A stretch of 10,906 bases of DNA from NCBI GenBank assembly GCA_030628755.1, contig DAOVQH010000050.1, positions 1 through 10,906 on the forward strand, in the 5' to 3' direction. A model generated the notes under the pieces. It was not told where the DNA came from. It saw only the letters and a list, made by a program, of their open reading frames with translations, and made no database searches. Of this stretch, positions 1-6,857 are shown piece by piece (the first letter of the stretch is position 1; every line of letters starts with the position of its first letter). The DNA is from Candidatus Cloacimonadota bacterium. Its GTDB lineage: Bacteria; Cloacimonadota; Cloacimonadia; Cloacimonadales; TCS61. Made by a program: the position numbers and the translations under genes.

Positions 1-758
1 AAGGTATAATACTTACCGATAAGGAAGGTTTTAAGAGGGTCTGATAAGGATTTCTTCTCGTTGATTCTTTGTTGTAGTAATTCCAGGACTTTATCTGGTT
101 TTTCAGCTTTTTCATAGGTAGTTAGAAGTGAAGTCAGGCTTTTTTCATCGTCCCAGATGTTGTAAACTTTTTCCAGGATCTTCAGGCTTTCTTGAATATC
201 ATATTCACGGATAAGTTCAGCAATTTTAAGAATTTGTCCTTTGTCTTTCCAGGGAAATTCCAGAGCTCTCTCCAGAAGGTCGGGGTCAGCTGGAGGGTCG
301 TTCTGCTTTTGAAAAATATAATAAGTTGTAAGATTTCTTACTGTGGGCTTAACTTTAATTGCACGTTTATAAAATTTCTTTGCTTTTTCGAAATTTCCCT
401 GGGTTCGATAGGTTTCTGCAATAATAGAGAGTATTTTTTCCGAATACAATTTTCGTGAATAATATTTCTCTCCCAGTTTAGTGATCTCGTCCTGATATTC
501 GGGATTAAATAAGGCTCCTATTGACAGAATTTCCAGGAGTTTCTCTTTAATGTAAACGTTATTTGAGTCAGCTTCATCAGCTTTTTTATAGAGGTCTATT
601 GCAGTTTTTATATCTTTCTGTTGCAGAGCAGCTTCAGCAAAGGAAAAGTAATTTGCAGAAACTATGTTTGCTTCGGAAGGTTCTTGTTGAGTTATTTTAT
701 TTACTGAACAGCCGGCTAAAAGTGTTAGAATAATTAGAAAGGAAAAATATTTAGCCAT
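1..758 (-). CDS. TPR-like lipoprotein, C-terminal end outside the window
   Basis: The reading frame is open from an ATG at 758 to the left edge (252 codons) with no stop, so the protein is longer than what is seen. It begins with a lipoprotein signal: Lys at position 3, a hydrophobic stretch, then the lipobox LAGC with Cys17 as the predicted lipidated residue, so it should be anchored in the inner or outer membrane facing the periplasm. The rest is soluble and helix-rich. Two stretches read like tetratricopeptide repeats: one around residues 38-70 (FAEAALQQKDIKTAIDLYKK) and one around 113-135 (AETYRTQGNFEKAKKFYKRA). TPRs bind proteins, but no partner can be named. The gene starts 9 bases after the stop of the beta-barrel gene and has no clear Shine-Dalgarno, so it is probably co-transcribed and possibly coupled to it. 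Lipoprotein and TPR calls are firm; the specific role is unknown. Confidence 0.8.
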   Translation of the reverse strand, partial: MAKYFSFLIILTLLAGCSVNKITQQEPSEANIVSANYFSFAEAALQQKDIKTAIDLYKKADEADSNNVYIKEKLLEILSIGALFNPEYQDEITKLGEKYYSRKLYSEKILSIIAETYRTQGNFEKAKKFYKRAIKVKPTVRNLTTYYIFQKQNDPPADPDLLERALEFPWKDKGQILKIAELIREYDIQESLKILEKVYNIWDDEKSLTSLLTTYEKAEKPDKVLELLQQRINEKKSLSDPLKTFLIGKYYT

Positions 759-767
759 ACACAATAC

Positions 768-1502
768 TTAAAAAGTCATATTATAAAGCAAAGTTAGTGT
801 TCTATCGCTACCTTCAGTATCATCATGATTTTGCAGAAGATCATAGAAGGATATCTTTAAGACAAGGTATTCGGAAAAATGAATATCAAAAGAAGCATTC
901 AGATATCCTCTGCCATTCACGGTATTACTTACATTATCGTTCCAGGCTGTATCATACTCACAAATAATAACGATCATATCACCAAGAGTTTTATCAAAGC
1001 CAGCAAAGAGGTTTATTTCATCATCTTTATCCTCAGTTTCCAGACTGTAGTTTGCACCAAGATGAAACCCTAAATTTCCCAGGAAAAAGTAATTTTTACT
1101 CGCAGTCAGGAACACGCCTTTAGATTTAATATCATAACGTTTATCACCTTTGTAGTAATTTCCATGACCCTGTGAATCGTATCCAATAGCAAAAGCTGGT
1201 AGTTGATTGGTCTCATCGAGGAAACGTAATTTTGCATTGAATTCTACCCGGTCATGCCATTCGGGGTCTTCATTTCCTACAATCTTCTCAGCACCATAAT
1301 TCACACCGAACATGAATCTGGGGAAAAGCCCGACCTTGGTTCCAAGAATTAGGCCATTATTCTTATAAAGCTTAGCTGATATTTCAGCTTCGCCTTTCTG
1401 CAAAATTCCGGCTGTGGGGGAATCTATCAAGGTGTTCAATTCAAAAGCAAAAGCAAAATTTATTATTAACATTCCTACAAAAACAAAACTTAACTTTTTC
1501 AT
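768..1502 (-). CDS. Predicted outer-membrane beta-barrel protein, YjbH-like
   Basis: A 244-residue exported protein. Residues 1-19 form a signal peptide with cleavage likely after AFA (19|20). The mature part is rich in alternating hydrophobic and aromatic strands with charged, Gly/Asn-containing turns (for example AKLYKNNGLILGTKVGLF and FHLGANYSLETEDKDDEINL). It ends in ...LLYNMTF, whose terminal Phe and alternating hydrophobics match the signal recognised by the BAM machinery, so I place it in the outer membrane. The early motif SPTAGILQKGEAEIS followed by a barrel resembles YjbH/YbjH-type exopolysaccharide-associated barrels; this is recollection of the family and is tentative. A strong Shine-Dalgarno (AAGGAG) lies just upstream of the ATG. 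It sits between two lipoprotein genes, 27 bases after the DUF4837-like gene. Substrate or function is unknown; it could equally be a generic small barrel. Confidence 0.72.
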   Translation of the reverse strand: MKKLSFVFVGMLIINFAFAFELNTLIDSPTAGILQKGEAEISAKLYKNNGLILGTKVGLFPRFMFGVNYGAEKIVGNEDPEWHDRVEFNAKLRFLDETNQLPAFAIGYDSQGHGNYYKGDKRYDIKSKGVFLTASKNYFFLGNLGFHLGANYSLETEDKDDEINLFAGFDKTLGDMIVIICEYDTAWNDNVSNTVNGRGYLNASFDIHFSEYLVLKISFYDLLQNHDDTEGSDRTLTLLYNMTF

Positions 1503-1529
1503 ATTTCTTTCTCCTTCTTTACTAAAAGC

Positions 1530-2573
1530 TTAATTCTTTATTTTAAAAGTCCTGCTGATAACTTCTAATTCTATTAAAGCTGCAATTTTGAGCCCTTCCG
1601 GAAAGTAAACCGAATTATCGATCAAATATGCAGATTTGGTGTTTTCATCATAAAAAGCAAAACTTTGGAAAGATCCACCTACAGCGTACTTTTTATTCTG
1701 CCATCTACCAGAAAGCTTCCAACCTTTATATTCTCCCAGAAGAAATTTTTCAATTCTTATATCTTCTTCTTTGAATTCATCCTCGTCATAATATTTCCAC
1801 GCTATTTCAGCTCTTGCTTTCTTCAGCCACTCTTTCCCGACTTCACTTTTTTCAATTTTTTCAAAATAAACTGAAAAATACCTGTCTGGACTATTCCGCA
1901 ACCGAGCTATAAATGAAATAAAATTATTTTTATCTTTTTTGTAAAGAATATAATTTTTTGGAAGTTTTAATTCCCAGGGATAATTAACAAAGCTTTTATC
2001 AGAGTAAACAGGGCTTTTGTATATCTGTCCTGAAATCCTTTCATACAGCTTGTCTTTGAAGAGTTTGTAGGTTTCGTTTGCCTGCAGGATATTAAGTTTT
2101 AAAAGATTTCGTTCATTGTCACCCAGAAGAAAAAGTACAAACTGGTCATTAGCCCAGATGTTTTCCTGGGGATACATTCCTACTGAATTTGCTGTAATTT
2201 CCTGCATGATTTGGGAGCCCATTATTTCTTTTACATAGCTCGAAACCGGTTCATCTGATTCAAGATGACTGAGAAAAATGAGGTTATTAAATTTATAAAA
2301 TTGCTCTATACTATGAATGGGAGCTCGTTTGATTTCAAAGATTTTTTCATTTTCTGTGGTGAAAATAAACCGCTCCAAACTTTGCCTGATAGGTTTTTCT
2401 GCATACTTCCAGACATTATCATCAGCGAATACGTAAATTGTCTGTTGGTGTCCCCAGGACATTGGTTTGCCCGGATCAATCTTCTTCCCAGAAGCTTTGT
2501 ACCTGTCTTCTCTGCTGGAGCAACCTGTAATTATAACTAAAAGGAAGAAAAGGATAAGGATTTTTCTAATCAT
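1530..2573 (-). CDS. DUF4837-like lipoprotein
   Basis: A 347-residue lipoprotein. The signal has a basic start (MIRK), a hydrophobic core and lipobox ITGC with Cys18, followed by Ser-Ser. Downstream, the order of elements matches what I recall of DUF4837 (an uncharacterised family common in Bacteroidota relatives). There is an early strand with an acidic loop (IYVFADDNVWKYAEKPIRQS), then a segment on an 'expected response' region (IKRAPIHSIEQFYKFNNLIF), then the N/D-rich ANDQFVLFLLGDNE. After about residue 200 comes a second region beginning with a WELKLPKNY-type element. No catalytic motif is visible. It lies 19 bases after pgsA and 27 before the barrel gene, with only a weak GGA ribosome site. 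Lipoprotein status is firm; the family call is moderately sure; the biological role is unknown. Confidence 0.72.
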   Translation of the reverse strand: MIRKILILFFLLVIITGCSSREDRYKASGKKIDPGKPMSWGHQQTIYVFADDNVWKYAEKPIRQSLERFIFTTENEKIFEIKRAPIHSIEQFYKFNNLIFLSHLESDEPVSSYVKEIMGSQIMQEITANSVGMYPQENIWANDQFVLFLLGDNERNLLKLNILQANETYKLFKDKLYERISGQIYKSPVYSDKSFVNYPWELKLPKNYILYKKDKNNFISFIARLRNSPDRYFSVYFEKIEKSEVGKEWLKKARAEIAWKYYDEDEFKEEDIRIEKFLLGEYKGWKLSGRWQNKKYAVGGSFQSFAFYDENTKSAYLIDNSVYFPEGLKIAALIELEVISRTFKIKN

Positions 2574-2592
2574 CTTTTATTCCGTTTGTGAT

Positions 2593-3156
2593 TTACCTCT
2601 TTTTCATAATAAAAAAATAACTCAATCCGGAAAGAATAGTAATAAAAGCTATGTACCAGAAGAAAATATAAAAGCCAAATCTGATTTGATAATGGTATTT
2701 TGTAACAAATGATGAAAATATTGTATAATAGGCTAAAGCAAAAATGATACCGAACATTTGAAGTACTGTTTTTACTTTACCCCAGACATTTGCCGGTATA
2801 TAAATTTTTCTTTTCACATAGAAATTTCTTAGAAGAGATATAAGTATTTCCCGAAGAATAATAATATAAACAGCATAAATACTTACAAGCTTAATTGGTG
2901 GTAAAGCTATTGCAACCAGGGCAATCAAAATCAGAAGTTTATCTGCTACAGGGTCCATTATCTTTCCGAAATTTGTGATAACTTTAAACTTGCGTGCGAG
3001 TAAGCCATCAAAATAGTCAGTGATACTCGCTAAAGTGAATACTATCATAGCCCAGAAAATACTTCTGTCCGATTTAATAATGAACATTAACCAGAAGAGA
3101 ATGGGGACGAAAACTATACGAGTTATAGTTAGTAGATTTGGGATATATCTTTTCAT
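2593..3156 (-). CDS. pgsA: CDP-diacylglycerol--glycerol-3-phosphate 3-phosphatidyltransferase
   Basis: This integral membrane enzyme transfers the phosphatidyl group from CDP-diacylglycerol to glycerol-3-phosphate, giving phosphatidylglycerol phosphate, the committed step to phosphatidylglycerol and cardiolipin. The complete CDP-alcohol phosphotransferase signature DGxxAR-x8-GxxxDxxxD is present: Asp50-Gly51, Ala54-Arg55, Gly64, Asp68 and Asp72, with the extra Asp47 ahead of it. The start MKRYIPNLLTITRIVFVP is typical of PgsA, and the length (187 residues) is normal. Several hydrophobic helices follow (about 72-92, 94-110, 127-147 and 160-182). The start ATG shares its A with the TAA stop of the FtsX-like gene (TAATG), suggesting translational coupling. 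PgsA is favoured over phosphatidylserine synthase or cardiolipin synthase of the same superfamily by the N-terminus and size. Confidence 0.93.
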   Translation of the reverse strand: MKRYIPNLLTITRIVFVPILFWLMFIIKSDRSIFWAMIVFTLASITDYFDGLLARKFKVITNFGKIMDPVADKLLILIALVAIALPPIKLVSIYAVYIIILREILISLLRNFYVKRKIYIPANVWGKVKTVLQMFGIIFALAYYTIFSSFVTKYHYQIRFGFYIFFWYIAFITILSGLSYFFIMKKR

Positions 3157-3935
3157 TAGATGTTTTTTCCCAGAGATATTCTGGTGATGAACGTGCTGAG
3201 TAGCAGAGTTCCAAATTCAATCCCAAACAATCTGTAATCAATTATGATATTTAAGTATTTAAAATAGGTAATGATAAAATAAGCTCCTACATTCAGAATT
3301 ATCGGGACCAGGCAAATCCAGAAAGAATTCAGGAGAAATTGCTTTTTTCTGAGACTTCTTTTGCCACCGGAAGCCCTGAAAACTTTCCAATATTCATTGC
3401 TTTTCATTTCAAAGTAGATTCTTAGAAAGACTGATATAAACAATAAGAAAACTATAAAAATCCCGTTTCCAGCATAGTAAGCTTTCGTAAGAAGCTCAAT
3501 CTTTTTTCGATTGATTTTCCAGAGGTTGTGGTTGTAATCTGAAATTATATTTTTATATTTGTCTGAAATGAGTTTTTCAAGTTCAGTTTTTTGTTGAGTT
3601 TTAAAGTTCTGTCCTTTGAAGTATATTTTCATAATACAAGGCAGTGTGTAGGATTCAAGAATAGTTTTGGCTTGTTCCAGACCATAACTACTTATTATTT
3701 TTTCTGCTACGATTGAGTCACACTCAACCTTGATTTCTTTTATATAATCGAATCTGTTAATTTCCAGATTTAATGAATCTAATGTATTTATATTCTTTGA
3801 GAAAAGTATCATTGGAATTGATGAAATCTTTCCTTCAAAAACCTGCTTCTGATAATTGTATCCGAGATGCAATAAATTCCAACCCACAAGAATTATTATA
3901 ATTATAACTATTTGGAGGAAGATTCCTTTTCTCAC
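3156..3935 (-). CDS. ftsX: FtsX-like membrane protein
   Basis: A 259-residue protein with the FtsX topology: a transmembrane helix at about 5-24, a periplasmic domain to about 155, then three more helices (about 157-175, 201-224 and 237-253). The periplasmic part has the FtsX ECD pattern, with a pair of short strands and helices around FDYIKEIKVECDSIVAEKII and the proline-containing ESYTLPCIMKIYFKG (the usual 'NPLP' strand). The cytoplasmic loop between TM2 and TM3, EYWKVFRASGGKRSLRKKQF, corresponds to the conserved 'E-I-x-x-lvGAs-x-x-fi-r-pF' segment that couples to FtsE. In other bacteria FtsX with FtsE transmits a signal across the membrane to activate peptidoglycan hydrolases at division. 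The start codon is GTG, overlapping the TGA of the FtsE-like gene (GTGA). The sequence is divergent and somewhat shorter than the usual ~300 residues. Confidence 0.78.
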   Translation of the reverse strand: MRKGIFLQIVIIIIILVGWNLLHLGYNYQKQVFEGKISSIPMILFSKNINTLDSLNLEINRFDYIKEIKVECDSIVAEKIISSYGLEQAKTILESYTLPCIMKIYFKGQNFKTQQKTELEKLISDKYKNIISDYNHNLWKINRKKIELLTKAYYAGNGIFIVFLLFISVFLRIYFEMKSNEYWKVFRASGGKRSLRKKQFLLNSFWICLVPIILNVGAYFIITYFKYLNIIIDYRLFGIEFGTLLLSTFITRISLGKNI

Positions 3936-4549
3936 AGTTTCACCACTCGCTTATCCTGGACTTTGTATACAAGTTCAAAATGTGCCAGTTTGTATTTTGA
4001 GGTAGCAATTAAAGTTGCGCCGCTATTAAGAGCAAAGTCACAGATATTCAGCGCTTTTAACAGGCTCTTTTCGTCGAAGAAGTTGTCGATGTCATCAATT
4101 AGAATTAGATAGGGTAATTGAATTACAGCCCTTATCAGTTCAACGAATTTTTGAGACGAAAAGGAGAGATTTTTTACCCTTTCTCCAATTTTATCATTCA
4201 GGTCTGCATCCATACAAAGGTCCATAATCTTTTGCTTTTGATGGGATGATATTTTTGACAGTGGAAGAACGATATTTTTCCATATAGACTCATTTAATAA
4301 TAGATGTGGTACATTCTCGATCAGGATGGTATTTTTTCTTTTTTTATAAAATGTTGGAGGTTTCTCTTTTATCAGGATATTTCCTTCAAATTTGGTGAAA
4401 TCACCGTGGATCGATTTAAGAAGAAGGCTTTTTCCGGTTTTGTTATCACCGAAAATATTAACCTTTGTTCCGCTCCCTATATGCAATTCATTGATGAGCA
4501 TGAATCTTTCATGTTCAAAGCAGAGAGCAAAATTCTCAATCTTCAGCAT
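3932..4549 (-). CDS. Divergent FtsE-like ABC ATP-binding protein
   Basis: A 205-residue protein with the layout of an ABC nucleotide-binding domain and an intact Walker A (GDNKTGKS, 34-41). The segment ENVPHLLLNESIWKNIVLPL (78-97) aligns with the FtsE stretch around the Q-loop (FQ-D-x-x-LLxxxTVxeNValpL), which with the adjacent FtsX-like gene supports FtsE. Other motifs are eroded: the Q-loop Gln appears to be Glu78, the LSGGQ signature is LSFSSQ (128-133), the Walker B ends Asp152-Asp153 where Asp-Glu is normal, and the switch His is Ser184 (IATSK). The D-loop Asp159 remains. It may bind ATP but hydrolyse it slowly or not at all; that is inference. The gene overlaps the methyltransferase by 14 bases, has its own GGAG site about 7 bases before the ATG, and overlaps the ftsX-like gene by 4. 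Confidence 0.75.
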   Translation of the reverse strand: MLKIENFALCFEHERFMLINELHIGSGTKVNIFGDNKTGKSLLLKSIHGDFTKFEGNILIKEKPPTFYKKRKNTILIENVPHLLLNESIWKNIVLPLSKISSHQKQKIMDLCMDADLNDKIGERVKNLSFSSQKFVELIRAVIQLPYLILIDDIDNFFDEKSLLKALNICDFALNSGATLIATSKYKLAHFELVYKVQDKRVVKL

Positions 4550-5165
4550 GAACGATCTCCACTAATATTTTATTTTTATTCTTTGAAGCGTTTAAAATAA
4601 ATTTTTCTGTCACTTTTAGGTCAACCTTTTTCGCAAATTGAATAATGTCGTTAAACCGTATTTCAGGATAGAGCAAATATGCTTTTCCCTGAGTTTTCAA
4701 ATTTCTCTTCACAGAATTCAGAACATCTTCCATTGTACATAGAATCTCATGTCTTGAAATTGCTCGTTTAATATCCGGACTTATTATGCCTTTATTTTTT
4801 GGAAAATAGGGAGGATTGGAAACTATCAGGTTAAATTTATTCTTGGAAGTATATTGCTTTAAATCTGCTTCAATAGAAGTTGTTTCGACATCTGCAAGTT
4901 TAGCATTTTCTTTCGAAAGGCACACATAATGGGATTGTATCTCAATTCCAGTTATCTGCCATACAGGGCAATAATGAGATAACATAATTGAAATTATGCC
5001 GTTTCCACTTCCAAGTTCGAGAACACTAATCTTTTTTGATTGTTTCCTGTATTTTTCAAGAACCGTCCTTACAATGAATTCGGTATCTGTAGTAATTGAA
5101 TGTCCACTTCTGGTTTGATAAATGATTTTACCAAAGGGTAGATTGACGGGAAGTTTATTTCTCAT
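4536..5165 (-). CDS. tRNA1(Val) adenine-37-N6-methyltransferase-like (TrmN6/YfiC family)
   Basis: A 209-residue Rossmann-fold, SAM-dependent methyltransferase. Motif I, VLELGSGNG (48-56), binds SAM, and Glu75 in ITGIEIQ ends the second strand. Motif IV is NPPYF (117-121), typical of N6-adenine or N-glutamine methyltransferases. The block ISRHEILCTMEDVL (136-149), after NPPYF and a variable loop, is characteristic of the TrmN6/YfiC/YabB group, which methylates N6 of A37 in tRNA1(Val). Length is usual or slightly short (family about 230-250). The start MRNKLPVNLPFGKIIYQTRSGHSITTDT matches the family's 'l-p-f-g-x-i-x-q-x-x-x-g-y-r-f-s-x-D-s' opening, including the D27. The gene follows dut after 64 bases and overlaps the FtsE-like gene. 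The exact tRNA target is not visible from sequence. Confidence 0.8.
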   Translation of the reverse strand: MRNKLPVNLPFGKIIYQTRSGHSITTDTEFIVRTVLEKYRKQSKKISVLELGSGNGIISIMLSHYCPVWQITGIEIQSHYVCLSKENAKLADVETTSIEADLKQYTSKNKFNLIVSNPPYFPKNKGIISPDIKRAISRHEILCTMEDVLNSVKRNLKTQGKAYLLYPEIRFNDIIQFAKKVDLKVTEKFILNASKNKNKILVEIVHAED

Positions 5166-5229
5166 TCTTTGTTATTGCTCTCTAATTTACAAATACTGAA
5201 ATTCAGGTTTCTAAATCATTTGTAACTGA

Positions 5230-5667
5230 TCAATAAGAAGTGTGTCCGAATCCTCCGTTACCGCGCTCTGTTTTATCAAATTTATCGGTCAGGACGAAAT
5301 TGACTTTCTCATATTTGGAGATAATCATTTGGGCAATGCGGGTTTTTGGCTTGATAGTGAAGTTGGTTTTTCCGAAATTAAAGAGGATGATCTTTATCTC
5401 TCCCCGATAATCGGCATCGATCGTTCCTGGTGAATTCAGCACTCCTATTTGATGCTTGATAGCAAGACCGCTGCGTGGGCGTATCTGGGCTTCATAACCC
5501 CCGGGTAGAGAAATAGCTATACCGGTGGGAATGAGTTTCACTGCACCGCTTTTAATAATAATATCTTCGGAATTGGAAGAATACATATCATAGCCAGACG
5601 AATGTTCTGTCATTTTATGGGGAAGTTCGGCATCCGGATCTATTTTTTGAATTTTTATCTTGATCAT
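5230..5667 (-). CDS. dut: dUTP diphosphatase
   Basis: This enzyme hydrolyses dUTP to dUMP and pyrophosphate, keeping uracil out of DNA and supplying dTMP precursor. All five trimeric dUTPase motifs are present in 145 residues: SGYDMYS (24-30), RPRSGLA (63-69), GTIDADYRGE (81-90, with the catalytic Asp86 region), RIAQMI (110-115) and the C-terminal arm RGNGGFGHTSY (135-145), where the usual GGFGSTG reads GGFGHTSY. The length is standard. The ATG shares its A with the TAA stop of ispA (TAATG), and no good Shine-Dalgarno is evident, so translation is probably coupled to ispA. Very secure call. Confidence 0.96.
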   Translation of the reverse strand: MIKIKIQKIDPDAELPHKMTEHSSGYDMYSSNSEDIIIKSGAVKLIPTGIAISLPGGYEAQIRPRSGLAIKHQIGVLNSPGTIDADYRGEIKIILFNFGKTNFTIKPKTRIAQMIISKYEKVNFVLTDKFDKTERGNGGFGHTSY

Positions 5668-6560
5668 TAAAATTTTCTGGTGAGCACAAAATCGCAGAGC
5701 ATACTTAGAAGTTCAGCTTTTTTCCCATAAGGTTTAAGAAGTTCTTTGGCTTCTTCGATGAGTTTTTCCGCCATTTTCTTGGATTCTTCCAATCCATAAA
5801 CAGAGGGGAATGTGGCTTTTTTTGCTTTTTTGTCTTTTCCTATAGTCTTTCCAAGTGTCTCCTGGTCACCTTCAATATCCAGGATATCATCAACAATTTG
5901 AAAGACAAGTCCAAGTTTCTGTCCGAATTTCTCAAGCCTTTTTTGGTCTTCTTCGGAAGCTTTTGCCAGATAACAACCAAAACGAATCGGGAGAACAATC
6001 ATTTTTGCAGTCTTATTATTATGAATATATTCCAGAGTTTCTTTATCTACTTTTTTTCCTTCGCTTAAAATATCTATCATTTGACCGGCAATAAGACCTT
6101 TATGACCAGCTTCTTCAGATAATTCTTTTATGAATCTAAGTTTGAGTTTTACATCGATGTTTGTGGATGCTATTGCTTCGAAAGCATACACCAGAAGTGC
6201 GTCTCCAGCCAGAAGAGCAATATCAGAACCAAAAACAACATGGCAGGATTTTTTGCCACGCCTGTATTCGTCATTATCAATTTCAGGAAGGTCATCATGG
6301 ATTAGTGTGTAACTGTGGAGCATCTCAATAGCACCAGCAATTAGAAGGCTTGGTTTGATATCATCCTGGAAAAGGAGATAAGTGTTTATTAAGAGATAGG
6401 GACGCATTCTTTTCCCGCCAGCGAATAGAGTGTGTCGAATTGCTTTGTGTATTTGTTTGGGGTATTCGTCCTTTCTGGGAAGAAAGCGGTCAACCTCAAT
6501 ATTTACAAGTTCCCTTTTTTCCTTCAGGTCCTTTTTTAAGAGCATTTTGTTATTGCTCAT
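5667..6560 (-). CDS. ispA: Polyprenyl (farnesyl/geranylgeranyl) diphosphate synthase
   Basis: This 297-residue all-helical enzyme condenses isopentenyl diphosphate with allylic diphosphates to build FPP or GGPP for undecaprenyl, quinone and other isoprenoids. The first aspartate-rich motif is DDLPEID (89-95) followed by NDEYRRGK; the second is DDILD (224-228). GGKRMRPYL (48-56) is the IPP-binding segment and AGQMIDIL (158-165) and FQIVDD (220-225) are the other conserved blocks. The residues four and five before the first motif are Thr85 and Tyr84 (HSYTLIHDD), resembling bacterial FPP synthase (E. coli HAYSLIHDD), so FPP is the likely product, but chain length is uncertain. It overlaps xseB by 4 bases (ATGA) with an AGAGGA ribosome site, an arrangement (xseB-ispA) common in bacteria. 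Confidence 0.94.
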   Translation of the reverse strand: MSNNKMLLKKDLKEKRELVNIEVDRFLPRKDEYPKQIHKAIRHTLFAGGKRMRPYLLINTYLLFQDDIKPSLLIAGAIEMLHSYTLIHDDLPEIDNDEYRRGKKSCHVVFGSDIALLAGDALLVYAFEAIASTNIDVKLKLRFIKELSEEAGHKGLIAGQMIDILSEGKKVDKETLEYIHNNKTAKMIVLPIRFGCYLAKASEEDQKRLEKFGQKLGLVFQIVDDILDIEGDQETLGKTIGKDKKAKKATFPSVYGLEESKKMAEKLIEEAKELLKPYGKKAELLSMLCDFVLTRKF

Positions 6561-6778
6561 ATATCCTCTTCAAACGAGCTGGAACTCTGTAATTTCTTAG
6601 ATAACACCTCAATTTTATTTTCAACTTTTTCCAATTTCTCATTACAGAATTGAGCTAACTCTGAACCTTCCTCAAACAAACTAACAATTTTATCAAGTTC
6701 ATCAACCCCATTTTCTAAGGTTTCAACGATTTCCTCGAGTCTTTTTAAAGCTTCCTCGAATTTCATGTTTTTATTCAT
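6557..6778 (-). CDS. xseB: Exodeoxyribonuclease VII small subunit
   Basis: A 73-residue protein matching XseB, the small subunit that assembles in several copies around XseA to give exonuclease VII, which degrades single-stranded DNA in both directions. The signature FEEALKRLEEIVETLENG (7-24) opens the family, followed by ELDKIVSLFEEGSELAQFC and a second helix rich in Lys/Glu (43-63). Size is standard (about 60-85). Start choice: MNKNMKFEEA; the first ATG is preceded by an AGG about 10 bases upstream, and the second ATG (Met5) is a possible alternative. xseA is not in this window. It is the first gene of the close-packed run after the 79-base gap from the M23 gene. Confidence 0.9.
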   Translation of the reverse strand: MNKNMKFEEALKRLEEIVETLENGVDELDKIVSLFEEGSELAQFCNEKLEKVENKIEVLSKKLQSSSSFEEDI

Positions 6779-6795
6779 AACATAACCTAATATAC

Positions 6796-6824
6796 ATTAT
6801 AATAATTCAAATGAAAAAAACTTA
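6796..6824 (-). promoter_or_regulatory. Possible promoter for the xseB-led operon
   Basis: In the gap between the M23 gene and xseB the minus strand reads TATAAT at 6801-6796. The start would fall about 7 bases downstream, leaving a leader of about 11 bases before the xseB ATG. No good -35 box lies at 16-18 bases upstream (TAAGTT or similar), so the call rests on the -10 alone in an AT-rich setting. An internal promoter here would separate the M23 transcript from xseB onward. Confidence 0.25.
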
Positions 6825-6857
6825 TGAGAATGCAATAACACGGAATGAATATACAAA

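Noticed and set aside
879..1073. Plus-strand ORF over the beta-barrel gene, and similar opposite-strand ORFs at 192-458, 1665-1874, 2265-2712, 3912-4112, 4304-4600, 5242-5433, 5855-6312, 8602-8844 and 9704-9940
   Set aside because: They lie antisense to well-supported genes, encode low-complexity or unfamiliar sequence, and lack ribosome sites; they are shadows.
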